Assembly: GCF_021538895.1 (NCBI RefSeq)
Contig: NZ_JADDRL010000019.1
Span: 1-64,000 of the forward strand
Length of the DNA stretch: 64,000 nt
Reading direction: 5' to 3'
Origin: Streptomyces olivochromogenes
GTDB lineage: Bacteria > Actinomycetota > Actinomycetes > Streptomycetales > Streptomycetaceae
Shown here: positions 26,437-35,587 of the stretch, one piece after another
Layout: every line of letters starts with the position of its first letter
Numbering within the stretch: the stretch's first letter is position 1
Notes under the pieces: generated by a model
Told to the model about the DNA's origin: nothing
What the model saw: only the letters and a program-made list of their open reading frames with translations
Database searches by the model: none
Position numbers and translations under genes: made by a program

Positions 26437-27702
26437 TTGAAGATCCGACTTGCCTTGAGCGCAAGCATTGCCGCGCTGAGCGTCTGCGCGGGCACGGTGG
26501 CGGCAGTACCCGCGCCCGACGAGACGAGGGCCGCGGTGCCGGCCGCGGACACGAGCCCGTCGACCGCATTCGATCCCGCCGAACTGAAGTCCGCCATGGA
26601 CGCGGTCCACCGGGCGGGGATGCCCGGGGTGTACGCCGAGGTGCGCGATGGCGGCCGGACATGGCGCGCCGCCGCCGGGGTCGCCGATGTCGGGACCGGT
26701 CGTCCCGTCACGCCCGACATGCGGCAGCGCATCGGCAGCATCACCAAGACCTTCACCGCCGCCGCCGTCATGCAGCAGGTCGAGCAGGGCCGGATCCGGC
26801 TCGATGCGCCGATCGGCCACTACCTGCCGCGGCTGGTGCCGGGAGAGCGCGGCAGGAAGATCACGGTTCGGATGCTGCTCAACCACACCAGTGGCATCCC
26901 GGACTACATCCCCTACGCGTTCCCGTCGCTGCCCAAGAGCCTGGACGACAACCGGTTCAGGCAGTTCCGCCCGGCCGAGCTGATCGAGTTGGCCCTCACG
27001 GCGCCGCCCGTCGGCGAACCCGGAGGCCCTGAAGGGGTGTACTCCAACACCAACTACGCGATCCTCGCCCAACTCCTTGAGCGGGTGACCGGTACCTCGG
27101 CCGAGCGGTACATCACCCGGAACGTCATCGAGCGTGCCGGCCTGCGGCACACCGGGTTTCCGACCGGGCCGCGTATCAAGGGACCGCACTCGCGGATGTA
27201 CGAGGCTCTGTACGGCTTGATCGACCCGCCCCGCGACTACAGCGTCTACAACATGTCCTGGGTGACGGCGACGGCTTCCCTGGTGTCAACCATGGAGGAT
27301 CTCAACCGCTTCTACGGCGAACTGCTCGACGGCAGGATCGTCAACCAGTCGTCCCTGGCGCAGATGCAGCGCACCGTCCCCGTCCGTGCCCTGGACGGAA
27401 CGACGATCGACTACGGCCTCGGACTGCAGAAGGTCGGCATCCCGGGTTGCGGCACCTTCTGGGGCAACGAGGGCACTGTCTGGGGAGCCGGAACGGTGTC
27501 CCTGACCCGGGCCGACGGCAAGCGGCAGATGTCCGTCGCGTTCAACCTCATCAGGTGGAACAAGCGGGACTCCTCGGGGACGCCGCGGCACCATCCGCTC
27601 AACGACGCGCTGCCGAAGTTGTACGAGCAGGCGATGTGCGGTGGCGGTGACGGCGGCGCCCAGGCCGAAAATGCCTCGCCGGTCTCGGGGTTGATCCCGT
27701 AG
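26437..27702 (+). CDS. Secreted class-C serine hydrolase (D,D-peptidase/beta-lactamase fold)
   Basis: 421 residues from a TTG eight bases after AAGGGA. A Sec signal covers about 1-25 (KIRLALSASIAALSVCAGT). Motifs of the serine beta-lactamase/DD-peptidase fold are SITK near 101 (nucleophile and base), YSN near 201 and, for the third motif, a probable WGNEG near 345. Streptomyces homologues are typically D-alanyl-D-alanine carboxypeptidase-like (R61 type). It acts on peptidoglycan stem peptides or small amides outside the cell. A mobile-element-like sequence follows 17 bases after its stop. Confidence 0.9.
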   Translation: MKIRLALSASIAALSVCAGTVAAVPAPDETRAAVPAADTSPSTAFDPAELKSAMDAVHRAGMPGVYAEVRDGGRTWRAAAGVADVGTGRPVTPDMRQRIGSITKTFTAAAVMQQVEQGRIRLDAPIGHYLPRLVPGERGRKITVRMLLNHTSGIPDYIPYAFPSLPKSLDDNRFRQFRPAELIELALTAPPVGEPGGPEGVYSNTNYAILAQLLERVTGTSAERYITRNVIERAGLRHTGFPTGPRIKGPHSRMYEALYGLIDPPRDYSVYNMSWVTATASLVSTMEDLNRFYGELLDGRIVNQSSLAQMQRTVPVRALDGTTIDYGLGLQKVGIPGCGTFWGNEGTVWGAGTVSLTRADGKRQMSVAFNLIRWNKRDSSGTPRHHPLNDALPKLYEQAMCGGGDGGAQAENASPVSGLIP

Positions 27703-27719
27703 CTGCCTCGCTGACGGAC

Positions 27720-27951
27720 CTAGGGCCTGTCGTCACATTCCCGTCGTCGCCCGAAGGGCGGCCCTGCGGCGTCTGGTGCGTGCTCTGGGGGTCCCCCCGG
27801 CCGAAGGCTGGGGGAGTGCCGGGCGGAAGTCCTCGTACTGGACGTACTTGGGCTTTCGCCCGGTGCGGTGAGTGGGGGTCCCCCCTGCTCGAAGAGCTTG
27901 GGGGAGTGCCAGGCGTCGCGGGGCAGACGGGAATTTGACGACAGGCCCTAG
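27720..27951. mobile_element. MITE-like element with 26-bp inverted ends
   Basis: 232 bases bounded by near-perfect inverted repeats. The left end begins CTAGGGCCTGTCGTCA and the right end is TGACGACAGGCCCTAG; pairing continues to 26 bases with one mismatch. The inside has no protein gene but holds two GGGGGTCCCCCC-type palindromic blocks each followed by GGGGGAGTGCC. There is no transposase, so it is non-autonomous. The ends are CTAG, which could be part of the ends or a target duplication. It supplies the stop codon of the DinB gene. Confidence 0.75.
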
Positions 27952-28667
27952 GCGCGAGCGGTGAGGCGGGTCCGCCAGAGGTCGCGGAGCAGCGCGATCT
28001 CGGCCATGTGGTGGATGAATTCGAGGTTGGTCCCCCAGAGCACGTCGAGGTACGGATCGTCGGGGTCGGAGCCGTACGGGTACTGCGAGAAGCCGATCGT
28101 TTCGAGCTGCTCGTCGGTAACGGTGGCGACGCTGTCGCGCCAGCGGTCGATCACCGCCCAGAACCGCTCGATCGCCACGGGCGCGTCGGGAGTGAAGTCG
28201 ACCAGCTGTTTCGGCTCCTGCCGCCGGTCTCCGAAGGTCCACTCCCATTGGCCCGCGAAGCCGACGTGCAGGTGCCCGAGCCGCCACGCGATCGTGGTGA
28301 CCGGGGTCTCGTCGGGCTCGGGCGGGCTGCTATGGTTGAGGATCTGCTCGACCCGCTCGACGCTCACGCTCCAGTCCTCGGCGATCTTGGCGACCGACAT
28401 GCCGTCGGCGGCCTGCCGGGCCACCTCCGCGTACTCGCTTGCCGGGATCTCCGGTGCGCCTTGATCGAGCAGCCAGTCACCCGGCCCGAAGGCCCTCGGC
28501 GTGGTCGCCTCGCCCCGGCGCCGGATCGACCAGCAGTCGGGGACCGGCTCCCAGAGGAACTCCTCGTCGCTGAGCCCGGTCAGTCGGACCTCGGCTCTCT
28601 CCCTGGCGTAGTCGAACTGTTCGAGCAGCATGCCCAAACGGTCGGTCCGCGTGCGCTCAGTCCCCAT
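27948..28667 (-). CDS. DinB-superfamily protein, end altered by MITE
   Basis: 239 residues, four-helix DinB/YfiT-like fold. An N-terminal helix (EQFDYARERAEVRLTGLSD), GHLHVGFAGQWEW near 128 and EFIHHMAEIALLRDLWRT at the C-terminus carry the metal-type histidines. Many such proteins are metal-dependent thiol transferases. Residues about 80-112 form an extra helix-turn-helix-like stretch (GMSVAKIAEDWSVSVERV). The TAG stop lies within the MITE-like end, so the last residues may have been changed by insertion. Confidence 0.78.
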   Translation of the reverse strand: MGTERTRTDRLGMLLEQFDYARERAEVRLTGLSDEEFLWEPVPDCWSIRRRGEATTPRAFGPGDWLLDQGAPEIPASEYAEVARQAADGMSVAKIAEDWSVSVERVEQILNHSSPPEPDETPVTTIAWRLGHLHVGFAGQWEWTFGDRRQEPKQLVDFTPDAPVAIERFWAVIDRWRDSVATVTDEQLETIGFSQYPYGSDPDDPYLDVLWGTNLEFIHHMAEIALLRDLWRTRLTARA

Positions 28668-28769
28668 GTCCGGCTCCGTTTCGCGGTGACGTACCTCGCT
28701 GAGTCCAGGCGGAGGCTAGCGGCTCGCTCTCACTGGGCGCGACAGATTTCCGCGCGCGGCTGTCACGCC

Positions 28770-29160
28770 GTGATCGACACAAACGCAGTCCGACTCGCAG
28801 CCGCAGCGGCCCGCCGCCTGCGGGAGGCCGACTGCCGCACCATGGAACCCGGCCTCACCGCCGCCGAGTTCAGGCGCATTGAAGCCGAGTACGGCATCGA
28901 CGAGTTCGCGGACGACCACCGTGCCTTCCTCTCGGCCGGCCTGCCCGTCAGCTCGCCGTCCGAAGAGGGCGCCACCTGGGAAAAGCCCTGGCCGGACAGC
29001 GCAACGGCTAGCCCGAAGACCTCCGTCACCACCTCGCCTGGCCGACCGAGCGACTGCTGCCGAATGTCGAGCGCGGCTACTGGCACGCCTCATCAGGCAC
29101 CCGCCTCGCCGAACCGGAGGCCGCCAAGGCCGCGGCGGAGACCTCGCCGACTACATCAGC
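28770..29160 (+). pseudogene. Frameshifted SMI1/KNR4-like gene
   Basis: From a GTG at 28770, one frame reads MEPGLTAAEFRRIEAEYG and FADDHRAFLSAGLPVS, typical of SMI1/KNR4 proteins. Near 29005 the coding text moves to another frame that reads PEDLRHHLAWPTERLLPNVE and RGYWHASSG after a stop. The family is used as immunity proteins against contact-dependent or polymorphic toxins, or as general regulators. One frameshift and one stop make it non-functional, barring sequence error. Confidence 0.7.
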
Positions 29161-29175
29161 CATGAGTTCGGGGGA

Positions 29176-29721
29176 ATGGCACGGATAGACCGCGATATGT
29201 CTGCATGGTGGAGCCTGCTCGCCGCCCCCGCCGGAGCGGTCGCGACCACGCTGATCGGTGTCTTCGCGGGCAGTGCGGTCAGCAGGAGAGCGCAGGACAG
29301 ACACTGGGTCCGAGAGCAGGTCGCGGCTACGTGCGCCCGTGTCCTCCGCGAATCGTCAGGGGTGCTCGTGAGCCTCAGCGAGGCGGAATCCGGTCGCCCC
29401 AGCTCCATCCCCCAAGGCGTCGTCCACGGGACCGGCATTGACTGGCGGCCATGGAACGAGGCCCTGAGCATGGTGAACCTCGTCGCCGACAAGGCCATCG
29501 CGGAGGCCGCTCACACCCTTGACGAGGAGATATGGCGGCTTCACGCCAAGGTCAGACGCGGCCTGACTCCGGAAGAGAACTGGTTCGTTCTGCGTGCCCG
29601 CGTGGAATCGGCGCAGAACAACTTCATCGTCACCGCACGCCGCCGACTCTCGCTCGCCGGAGATCCACTTGAGCGATTCTCCGGACGACCCGCTCCGGAC
29701 GACCCGATCTGGACCTCGTGA
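29176..29721 (+). CDS. Membrane-anchored protein of unknown function
   Basis: 181 residues from the first plausible ATG; ATG 29197 is an alternative. One N-terminal membrane helix (WWSLLAAPAGAVATTLIG, residues 13-31) is followed by a mostly helical cytoplasmic part, with coil-like segments near 35-60 and 120-155 (RVESAQNNFIVTARRRL). This layout is common in small actinobacterial proteins annotated only as hypothetical. Function not recognised. A hairpin follows the stop. Confidence 0.65.
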   Translation: MARIDRDMSAWWSLLAAPAGAVATTLIGVFAGSAVSRRAQDRHWVREQVAATCARVLRESSGVLVSLSEAESGRPSSIPQGVVHGTGIDWRPWNEALSMVNLVADKAIAEAAHTLDEEIWRLHAKVRRGLTPEENWFVLRARVESAQNNFIVTARRRLSLAGDPLERFSGRPAPDDPIWTS

Positions 29722-29769
29722 GCTGCCGCAGCGAACAGGGCAGAGGGCACTGGTCTGTCAAGGGCACCT

Positions 29770-29798
29770 TCGACCGCCTCCGTCGAGGGGGCGGTCGA
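29770..29798. terminator. Bidirectional hairpin terminator
   Basis: TCGACCGCC pairs with GGCGGTCGA around a short loop between two convergent genes (ends at 29721 and 29822). Confidence 0.6.
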
Positions 29799-29821
29799 GC
29801 GTGCTGCGGTGCCCGGTGATG

Positions 29822-32050
29822 TCAGGGTGCCAGGAGCGCCTGCCAGGTGGGCGGGGTCACCAGGCCGTCGGTCGTGAGTCCGCGGCTGGTCTGGAACGAG
29901 CGTAGGGCTGAAGCGGTGAGGGGGCCGAAGACGCCGTCCACGGTCAACGCCGCGCCGTGCGCCTTCAACTGGCTCTGCGTCGCCGACACCGCCGGGCCGG
30001 TGCTGCCCTGCTGCACCGTCATGGCGAGCGCCTGCCAGGTCGACGCGGCGGCGATGCCGTCGGCCGTCAGGGCGATCCGGGTCTGGAAGGACCTCAGGGC
30101 AGTGGCCGTGGCGGGGCCGAAGACGCCGTCCACGGTCAGGGCCGCACCGCGAGCGTTCAGCAGGTACTGCAGGGTCCTGACCTTCTCACCGCTCTGACCC
30201 TGCTGGACCTGCGGCCAGCCGACGCCGGGAAGCAGCGTGCCACCGCCGGACGGGATGGTGAAGGGCGCCGGAATGAGCAGCTGGGTGTTGCGCACGTCGG
30301 GGGTGCCGCGGCGCTTGTCGATGCCCCGGCCCACTTCTTGCAGGTCGTTGGCGGACAGCTCGCGCGCCACGGAGGCCAGCGCCGCCGGGGTGCTGGTGTC
30401 CCCGCCCGCCGACAACGGCGCGTCGGCGTCGACCATGGTGGTGAAGATGGACAGCAGGCCGTCGCCCTCGGCGATCTCCAGGAGCCGGCTCTGGACGGGC
30501 CAGTCGATGTGCGAGGCGGTGTTCACCTCCCAGAAGCCGTGGCCGAGGGTGGAGGGGAAGGCGGGACGGTGGGCCGTGATGTTGTTGGCGTGGGTATGGC
30601 CGTCGACCATCAGCACCACGTTCGGGAAGCGCAGCAGCAGGTCGCGCAGGTCCGCGCCGCTGTAGGGGTGGTCGCCGTCCGTGTTGCCCATCGAGTCGAT
30701 CGTGTGGTGGCAGAAGACGACGAACACCTTGTCGGTGACGCCGGGCTGGGTGACGACCGTCCGGGGCTTGGTGCCGTCGGAGTCGTCGAGCTCGTACCGG
30801 GAGCTGTTGGCCTTCAACTGGCTCTGGAGCCAGTTCCATTGGTCCTGGCCGAGCGAGCCGTCGGCTCCCCCGCTCCCGTTGGTGGTGTCCAGGACTAGGC
30901 ACTTGACGAGGTCGTTCGCCCCGGACGGTATCGCGTAGTACGCCTTGTCGCTGCCCGAAGTGAACCCGTGCCCGGAGGGAAGTCCGCTGGTGTTGAAGTG
31001 CTCGGAGATGAACTCCTGCCGCGAGAGCAGCCGGCGCGCCGAGTCCGAGGTCACCGTGGCGGTCTTCAGGGTGAACTCGCCGGTGATGATGTCCTTGAGG
31101 AACTCGATGTAGTACGAGGGGTCCGTGTAGTTGAAGACGTCCGGAACGCCGGTGACCTGCGTGAGCTTGGTCGACCCTGTGGCGATCTTCTTCAGCGGGT
31201 CGAAGGGCAGCACGTCGGGCGGGACGTTTCCCTGCACCAGCGCGTCGTGGTTGCCGTAGGCGGCGTACCACGGCATGCCGAGGCCGCTGGCGGTGTACGG
31301 CCTGCGGGCGGCCGCCAGCAGACCGGGGAGCACCGGGAAGCCGTTGAGGTCGTTGTGGTCCGGCGGGTTCTGACGCGCCTCGGGGTGCCAGTAGTTGACG
31401 TCGGGACCGAGGACACCGCTCGACACACTCTCGTCCTTGGCGAGGTTGCCGGAGTCGGGTCGGACGGTGCTGCCGTCGAGCAGGTTGATGTACCAACGGG
31501 TCTCGTTGTACTGGCAGTTGTCGACCGCGTCGCCGGTGACGACGGTGAAGGTCAGCGGGGCGCCGGTGCGCGGGCCCCGGCCGACCGCCCTGATGGCCCG
31601 GCACATGGCGTCGGTGGAGTGCGTGGAGAGGAACTCGTGGGCCCGATAGGCGGATGCGGTCGGGTACGAGTTGTAGTGCGGGGGCCCGAAGTCCGCGAGC
31701 CGGTCGAGGCACTCCACGCGCAGCGGTGACTGGTCGTCGATGATGTGCAGGTCCGTCATCTGGGCGAAGGCGGCCAGCGAGCGGGTGATCTGAGGAGCGG
31801 CGACGTTGGCGAGGTCCCGGCGGACGATGTGCGGCTCGCCGGGAGCGGCGACGATGCCGTGGTAGCCCTCGCCGAGATCCGGACCGCGCTGCACGGTCAC
31901 GTCCAGAGTCGTCAGGCCGAAGGTCGATCCGGTGGTCGGGGCCACCTGGGTCGCGGCGCTGGCGGCGACTCGCAGTCCGCCGACATCGATGGCCGCCGCC
32001 ACCACGCTTGCCGCGGCTGCTGCGAAGAGTCTTCGCCGGGAGATTTCCAT
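29822..32050 (-). CDS. Tat-secreted metallophosphoesterase with two peptidoglycan-binding repeats
   Basis: 742 residues. The Tat signal [17 protein letters not shown] is followed by a large metallophosphoesterase domain (about 80-560) with [27 protein letters not shown] and DGHTHANN as metal ligands. The domain resembles the TIGR03767 actinobacterial family. The C-terminal 150 residues hold two peptidoglycan_binding_1 repeats, each with [24 protein letters not shown] text (near 610 and 690). The combination points to a wall-anchored phosphoesterase. Substrate unknown. The start has no strong ribosome site but the signal begins at it. Confidence 0.88.
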   Translation of the reverse strand: MEISRRRLFAAAAASVVAAAIDVGGLRVAASAATQVAPTTGSTFGLTTLDVTVQRGPDLGEGYHGIVAAPGEPHIVRRDLANVAAPQITRSLAAFAQMTDLHIIDDQSPLRVECLDRLADFGPPHYNSYPTASAYRAHEFLSTHSTDAMCRAIRAVGRGPRTGAPLTFTVVTGDAVDNCQYNETRWYINLLDGSTVRPDSGNLAKDESVSSGVLGPDVNYWHPEARQNPPDHNDLNGFPVLPGLLAAARRPYTASGLGMPWYAAYGNHDALVQGNVPPDVLPFDPLKKIATGSTKLTQVTGVPDVFNYTDPSYYIEFLKDIITGEFTLKTATVTSDSARRLLSRQEFISEHFNTSGLPSGHGFTSGSDKAYYAIPSGANDLVKCLVLDTTNGSGGADGSLGQDQWNWLQSQLKANSSRYELDDSDGTKPRTVVTQPGVTDKVFVVFCHHTIDSMGNTDGDHPYSGADLRDLLLRFPNVVLMVDGHTHANNITAHRPAFPSTLGHGFWEVNTASHIDWPVQSRLLEIAEGDGLLSIFTTMVDADAPLSAGGDTSTPAALASVARELSANDLQEVGRGIDKRRGTPDVRNTQLLIPAPFTIPSGGGTLLPGVGWPQVQQGQSGEKVRTLQYLLNARGAALTVDGVFGPATATALRSFQTRIALTADGIAAASTWQALAMTVQQGSTGPAVSATQSQLKAHGAALTVDGVFGPLTASALRSFQTSRGLTTDGLVTPPTWQALLAP

Positions 32051-32623
32051 GTCGCGTCCTGTTCGATCGGTGGGGTGTGGGGGTGGTGCGATACGGAGGG
32101 GCGCGGTGAGGTGCGGGTTCCGTCCCGCGGGGCCGGGGAGGGCCTGAGGCGGGGCGGCTTCTGGACGAGAAGGGGGTGTTGCAGCGGCGGATGCGGCGAT
32201 CGAGGCCGGCGACTATGGCGGACGGCGCCCTTGCGGGCGGTGGGGCCCGGATCTGCCGTAGGGAGGCTGACAGTTGAGGAATCGGCCCTCGGATGTTCCG
32301 GGCGCGCGCCAACCGCGCATGCCCGACGCTGCCGACGCTGCCGACGCTGCCGACCTAGGAACAGGCCAATTCGACACCGGTTTCCCCCTGGGTGATGCGG
32401 AATTGAGTGTCAGTCACCTACGTGGCCAGGGCGGGTCGTCGGCCGAAAGCCTCGCCAAGAGTGGGGCATGGGAGCCCGGTGCGGCAAGAGTTGGGACAGT
32501 GACTCATCCACTGAGCCAGTCGTCCACTGAGCCGACCTGCGGATTCCCCGCTCAGAGCAAGGGACTTGACGTAAGGAAGGTCGCACCGCGCAGGCCGCTC
32601 ACGGCATTCCGGCGTCGGCGTGC
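32051..32623. other. Gene-poor stretch with 9-bp tandem repeat
   Basis: About 570 bases upstream of the phosphoesterase gene and downstream of the response-regulator gene. A possible open frame at 32274-32657 has no ribosome site, contains the 9-bp repeat and looks non-coding. The phosphoesterase promoter should lie near 32060-32150, but no clear -10/-35 pair was seen. Confidence 0.4.
32323..32354. repeat. Tandem 9-bp repeat CCGACGCTG, about 3.5 copies
   Basis: Three exact copies of CCGACGCTG followed by CCGAC. Simple repeat in non-coding DNA; no function evident. Confidence 0.8.
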
Positions 32624-33286
32624 TCAGCGCGGCGGCTTGGCCAGCCCCACCTCATAGGCGGTGATCACGAGCTGAACCCGGTCCCGGGCGCCCAGTTTGG
32701 TGAACAGCCGTGACACGTGCGACTTCGCGGTGGCCACCGTGATGAAGAGGTCCCCCGCGATCTCGCTGTTGGACCGGCCCTGTCCGACCAGGGCCAGCAC
32801 TTCCCATTCCCGCTCGGTGAGGCCCTCGATCGGCCGTGGGGAGCGCTCGGGGGCAGCCGTGGGGCGTCCGACGAAGTCCGCGATCAGACGGCGCGTGACG
32901 CTCGGCGCGATCAGTGCGTCACCGGCAGCCACCACGCGGATCGCCGCGAGGATGTCGTCCAGGGCCATGTCCTTGACCACGAAGCCGCTCGCGCCGGCCC
33001 GCAGGGCGCCGTACACGTTGTCGTCCTCGTCGAACGTGGTCAGCACGAGGACACGGGTCACCGCCGGTCCGGTCGTGATCCGGCGAGTGGCCTCGATCCC
33101 GTCCATGCCGGGCATCCTGATGTCCATCACCACGACGTCGGGGCTGACTTCTTTGACCAGCTGGACGGCCTCGGCGCCGGTGGCGGCCTCACCGACGACC
33201 TCCAGGTCGGGGTGGTCGGCCATGAGCACGCGCAGACCGGACCGTACCAACGGCTGGTCGTCGGCGAGTACGACTCGGACGGTCAC
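32624..33286 (-). CDS. NarL-type response regulator
   Basis: 220 residues from a GTG that overlaps the stop of the kinase gene (GTGA), so the two are coupled. A receiver domain has D9/D10, phosphoacceptor Asp55 (VVMDIRMP) and Lys in FVVKDM near 106. The LuxR helix-turn-helix is C-terminal (VLALVGQGRSNSEIAGDLF). It is phosphorylated by the kinase encoded just upstream and probably activates the divergent ABC-exporter genes. Confidence 0.94.
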   Translation of the reverse strand: MTVRVVLADDQPLVRSGLRVLMADHPDLEVVGEAATGAEAVQLVKEVSPDVVVMDIRMPGMDGIEATRRITTGPAVTRVLVLTTFDEDDNVYGALRAGASGFVVKDMALDDILAAIRVVAAGDALIAPSVTRRLIADFVGRPTAAPERSPRPIEGLTEREWEVLALVGQGRSNSEIAGDLFITVATAKSHVSRLFTKLGARDRVQLVITAYEVGLAKPPR

Positions 33287-34536
33287 CGGGCCTCCCCCGG
33301 CGCGCCGACGGGCTTGGGCAGCGGCAGGCGCGCCACCACTCGGAAGCCGCCCCCGGGACGCGGCCCGGCGCTGAGGTGTCCGTGCAGCAGGTCGACCCGC
33401 TCCCGCATGCCGACGAGGCCGAAACCGTGGGCCGAGCCGTTCTCGGTGACGCCGCGACCGTCGTCGACGACCTCGACCGACAACTCCTCGTCCCTGTGGT
33501 CGACGGTCACCCGGCAGTGCCCGGTGCCCGCGTGGCGGACCACGTTGGTCAGCGCCTCCTGCACGATCCGGTAGGCGCACAGTTCGATGTCGGCCGGGAG
33601 GGGCCGCCGTTCGCCGCTGAAGCGCACGTCGACGCGTACCCCCGCGTCCGCGGTCGCCGCCGCGAGCCGCTCGATGTCCGTCAGACCCGGCGCGGGTGCG
33701 AGAGTCGCGTTGCCCGATGCCGCTGGCTCCGGTTCGGCCTGACGCAGCGCCACCAGTGTGCGTCGCAGGCTCGACAAGGTCTCTCTGCTGGTCTCCTCGA
33801 TGACTCGCAACGCCTCGCGGGCCTCCGCGGGTTGGGTCTGGATGACCCGGTTGCCCACCCCGGCCTGGATGGCGATGATGCCGACGCTGTGCGCGATCAT
33901 GTCGTGCAACTCCCTTGCGATCTCCAGCCGTTCGGCGGTCACGGCCTTGGCCACCTCCTGCGCGCGCAGCGCCAGGGTGTGCTCACGGCGCTCGCGAATG
34001 AGCAGGCCGACCATGCAGCATGCGGCCGTCGCCAGAAGTGTGATCACGCTGTTGACCGTCAGATTGTCCCCGTGCGCGAAGCCACCGATCAACAGGAGCT
34101 GCGCGGTGAGGGACACGACCACGGCGCCGGTCGAAGCTCGTCGCGTGCGGGTGGCGACGATGAAGCCCAGGACGAGGTCCACCGCCAGGAACGACAGGAA
34201 CTCGCCCTGATACGCCCCCGCCAGGCTCACACGCGTATCCCGGAGCGGAATCACGACCACGGCGGAGGCACCCAAGAGCGTCATGGTGAGAGCCAGCAGC
34301 GGCATCCGTCGCAGCAGCCCGGCCAGCAGGCTCGCGGCGAGCAGCGCCCCGACGGACTGGACCGCGCCCGATGCCCGCGGCGCGCCGCCCAGCAGCAGAA
34401 CCATCGCCAAGGGGTACAGGACGCCCCCGGCCCAGGCCGTGGCCAGGGTCCTCGTCACGGCCGGTGCGCCGCTTCGGGAGGGAGCCGGCGCTACGAATCC
34501 GCCGGCAGGTGACGGGAGAGGCGATCTTGCGTCCAT
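33283..34536 (-). CDS. Sensor histidine kinase (HisKA_3)
   Basis: 417 residues. Five or six N-terminal membrane helices (about 30-175) are followed by a HisKA_3 dimerisation helix with ELHDMIAHSVGIIAIQAG (phospho-His near 211) and an HATPase_c domain: IVQEALTNVVRHAG, VVDDGRG and GFGLVGMRERV. It has no extracytoplasmic sensor domain, so it likely senses within the membrane or through the exporter. It is coupled to the response regulator and faces an ABC exporter operon. Confidence 0.94.
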   Translation of the reverse strand: MDARSPLPSPAGGFVAPAPSRSGAPAVTRTLATAWAGGVLYPLAMVLLLGGAPRASGAVQSVGALLAASLLAGLLRRMPLLALTMTLLGASAVVVIPLRDTRVSLAGAYQGEFLSFLAVDLVLGFIVATRTRRASTGAVVVSLTAQLLLIGGFAHGDNLTVNSVITLLATAACCMVGLLIRERREHTLALRAQEVAKAVTAERLEIARELHDMIAHSVGIIAIQAGVGNRVIQTQPAEAREALRVIEETSRETLSSLRRTLVALRQAEPEPAASGNATLAPAPGLTDIERLAAATADAGVRVDVRFSGERRPLPADIELCAYRIVQEALTNVVRHAGTGHCRVTVDHRDEELSVEVVDDGRGVTENGSAHGFGLVGMRERVDLLHGHLSAGPRPGGGFRVVARLPLPKPVGAPGEAR

Positions 34537-34666
34537 GCCGCGAGAGTAGCCAGCCCCTGTTCACGGGGCATCGGCCTCGGGGTCTACGCCCACGGGCCAA
34601 CCCTGCGGCCCGATTGCCGCCCGCGGCCCGATGCCGGGTCGGTGGCTTCCCGACAGTGTTGACCGG

Positions 34667-35587
34667 GTGATCGAAGTCAGCGAACTCACCAAGCGTTACG
34701 GCAGCAAGACCGCCGTCGACCATCTGTCCTTCACCGTGCGGCCCGGCCAGGTCACCGGATTCCTCGGCCCCAATGGAGCAGGCAAGACCACCACCCTGCG
34801 GATGATGCTCGGCCTGGACGCACCCACCGCCGGCGCCGCCACCGTCAACGACGTTCCTTTCCACAGCCACCGCCGTGGACTGCGCCACGTCGGCGCCCTC
34901 CTGGACGCCACCCAGGTCCACGGCGGGCGCAGCGCCGCGGCCCATCTGTCCGCCCTGGCCCGCAGCAACGGCATCGCACCGAGCCGGGTGAAGGAGGTGT
35001 TGCGGGAGGTGGGGCTGGCGGATGCGGCGAACCGCCGTATCGGGGGGTTCTCGCTCGGTATGAAGCAGCGGCTCGGCATTGCCACCGCCCTGCTCGGCGA
35101 CCCGCCCGTGTTGATGTTCGACGAGCCGATCAACGGCATGGACCCGGAGGGCGTTCTCTGGGTACGCCGTCTGTTCCGACGGCTGGCCGCCGAAGGGCGC
35201 ACCGTCTTTCTCTCCAGCCACCTGATGTCGGAAATGGAGAACACCGCCGACCAACTCGTCGTCATCGGCCGGGGCCGGCTCATCGCCGCGGAGTCGGTGG
35301 CGGACTTCGCGGCCCGCAGTACGCGCCGCAGCGTCGTGGTGGGCAGCCCACGGGCTGCCGCGCTGGCAACGCTGCTGACCGCCGCGGGCGCATCGGTCCA
35401 GCCGCAGGATCCCCTCAACACCGAGCGGCTCACCGTCGCCGGGCTCGCGGCGGACCGGATCGGCGCGCTCGCCTTCGACAACCACATCATGCTGACCGAA
35501 CTGACCACCCGGACCGCCTCGTTGGAGGAGGCATTCATGGAACTCACCGCCGACAGCGTCGAATACCTGGCAGGACAAGCCCGATGA
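34667..35587 (+). CDS. ABC exporter ATP-binding subunit
   Basis: 306 residues from a GTG. Walker A GPNGAGKTT lies at 34-42, the signature FSLGMKQRLGIA near 127, Walker B VLMFDEP near 150 and the switch His in LSSHL near 183. The C-terminal 90 residues are the DrrA-like extension. It drives an exporter made with the downstream permease. Its stop overlaps the permease start (ATGA). The two-component system next door probably controls it. No strong ribosome site is visible before the GTG. Confidence 0.94.
   Translation: MIEVSELTKRYGSKTAVDHLSFTVRPGQVTGFLGPNGAGKTTTLRMMLGLDAPTAGAATVNDVPFHSHRRGLRHVGALLDATQVHGGRSAAAHLSALARSNGIAPSRVKEVLREVGLADAANRRIGGFSLGMKQRLGIATALLGDPPVLMFDEPINGMDPEGVLWVRRLFRRLAAEGRTVFLSSHLMSEMENTADQLVVIGRGRLIAAESVADFAARSTRRSVVVGSPRAAALATLLTAAGASVQPQDPLNTERLTVAGLAADRIGALAFDNHIMLTELTTRTASLEEAFMELTADSVEYLAGQAR

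Noticed and set aside
29957..30898. Plus-strand open frame of 313 codons
   Set aside because: Antisense to the metallophosphoesterase gene; its Arg/Gly-rich text and lack of a domain mark it as a shadow of GC-rich coding DNA.
32274..32657. Possible plus-strand gene with 9-bp repeats
   Set aside because: No ribosome site, it contains tandem CCGACGCTG repeats, and it overlaps the end of the response-regulator gene.
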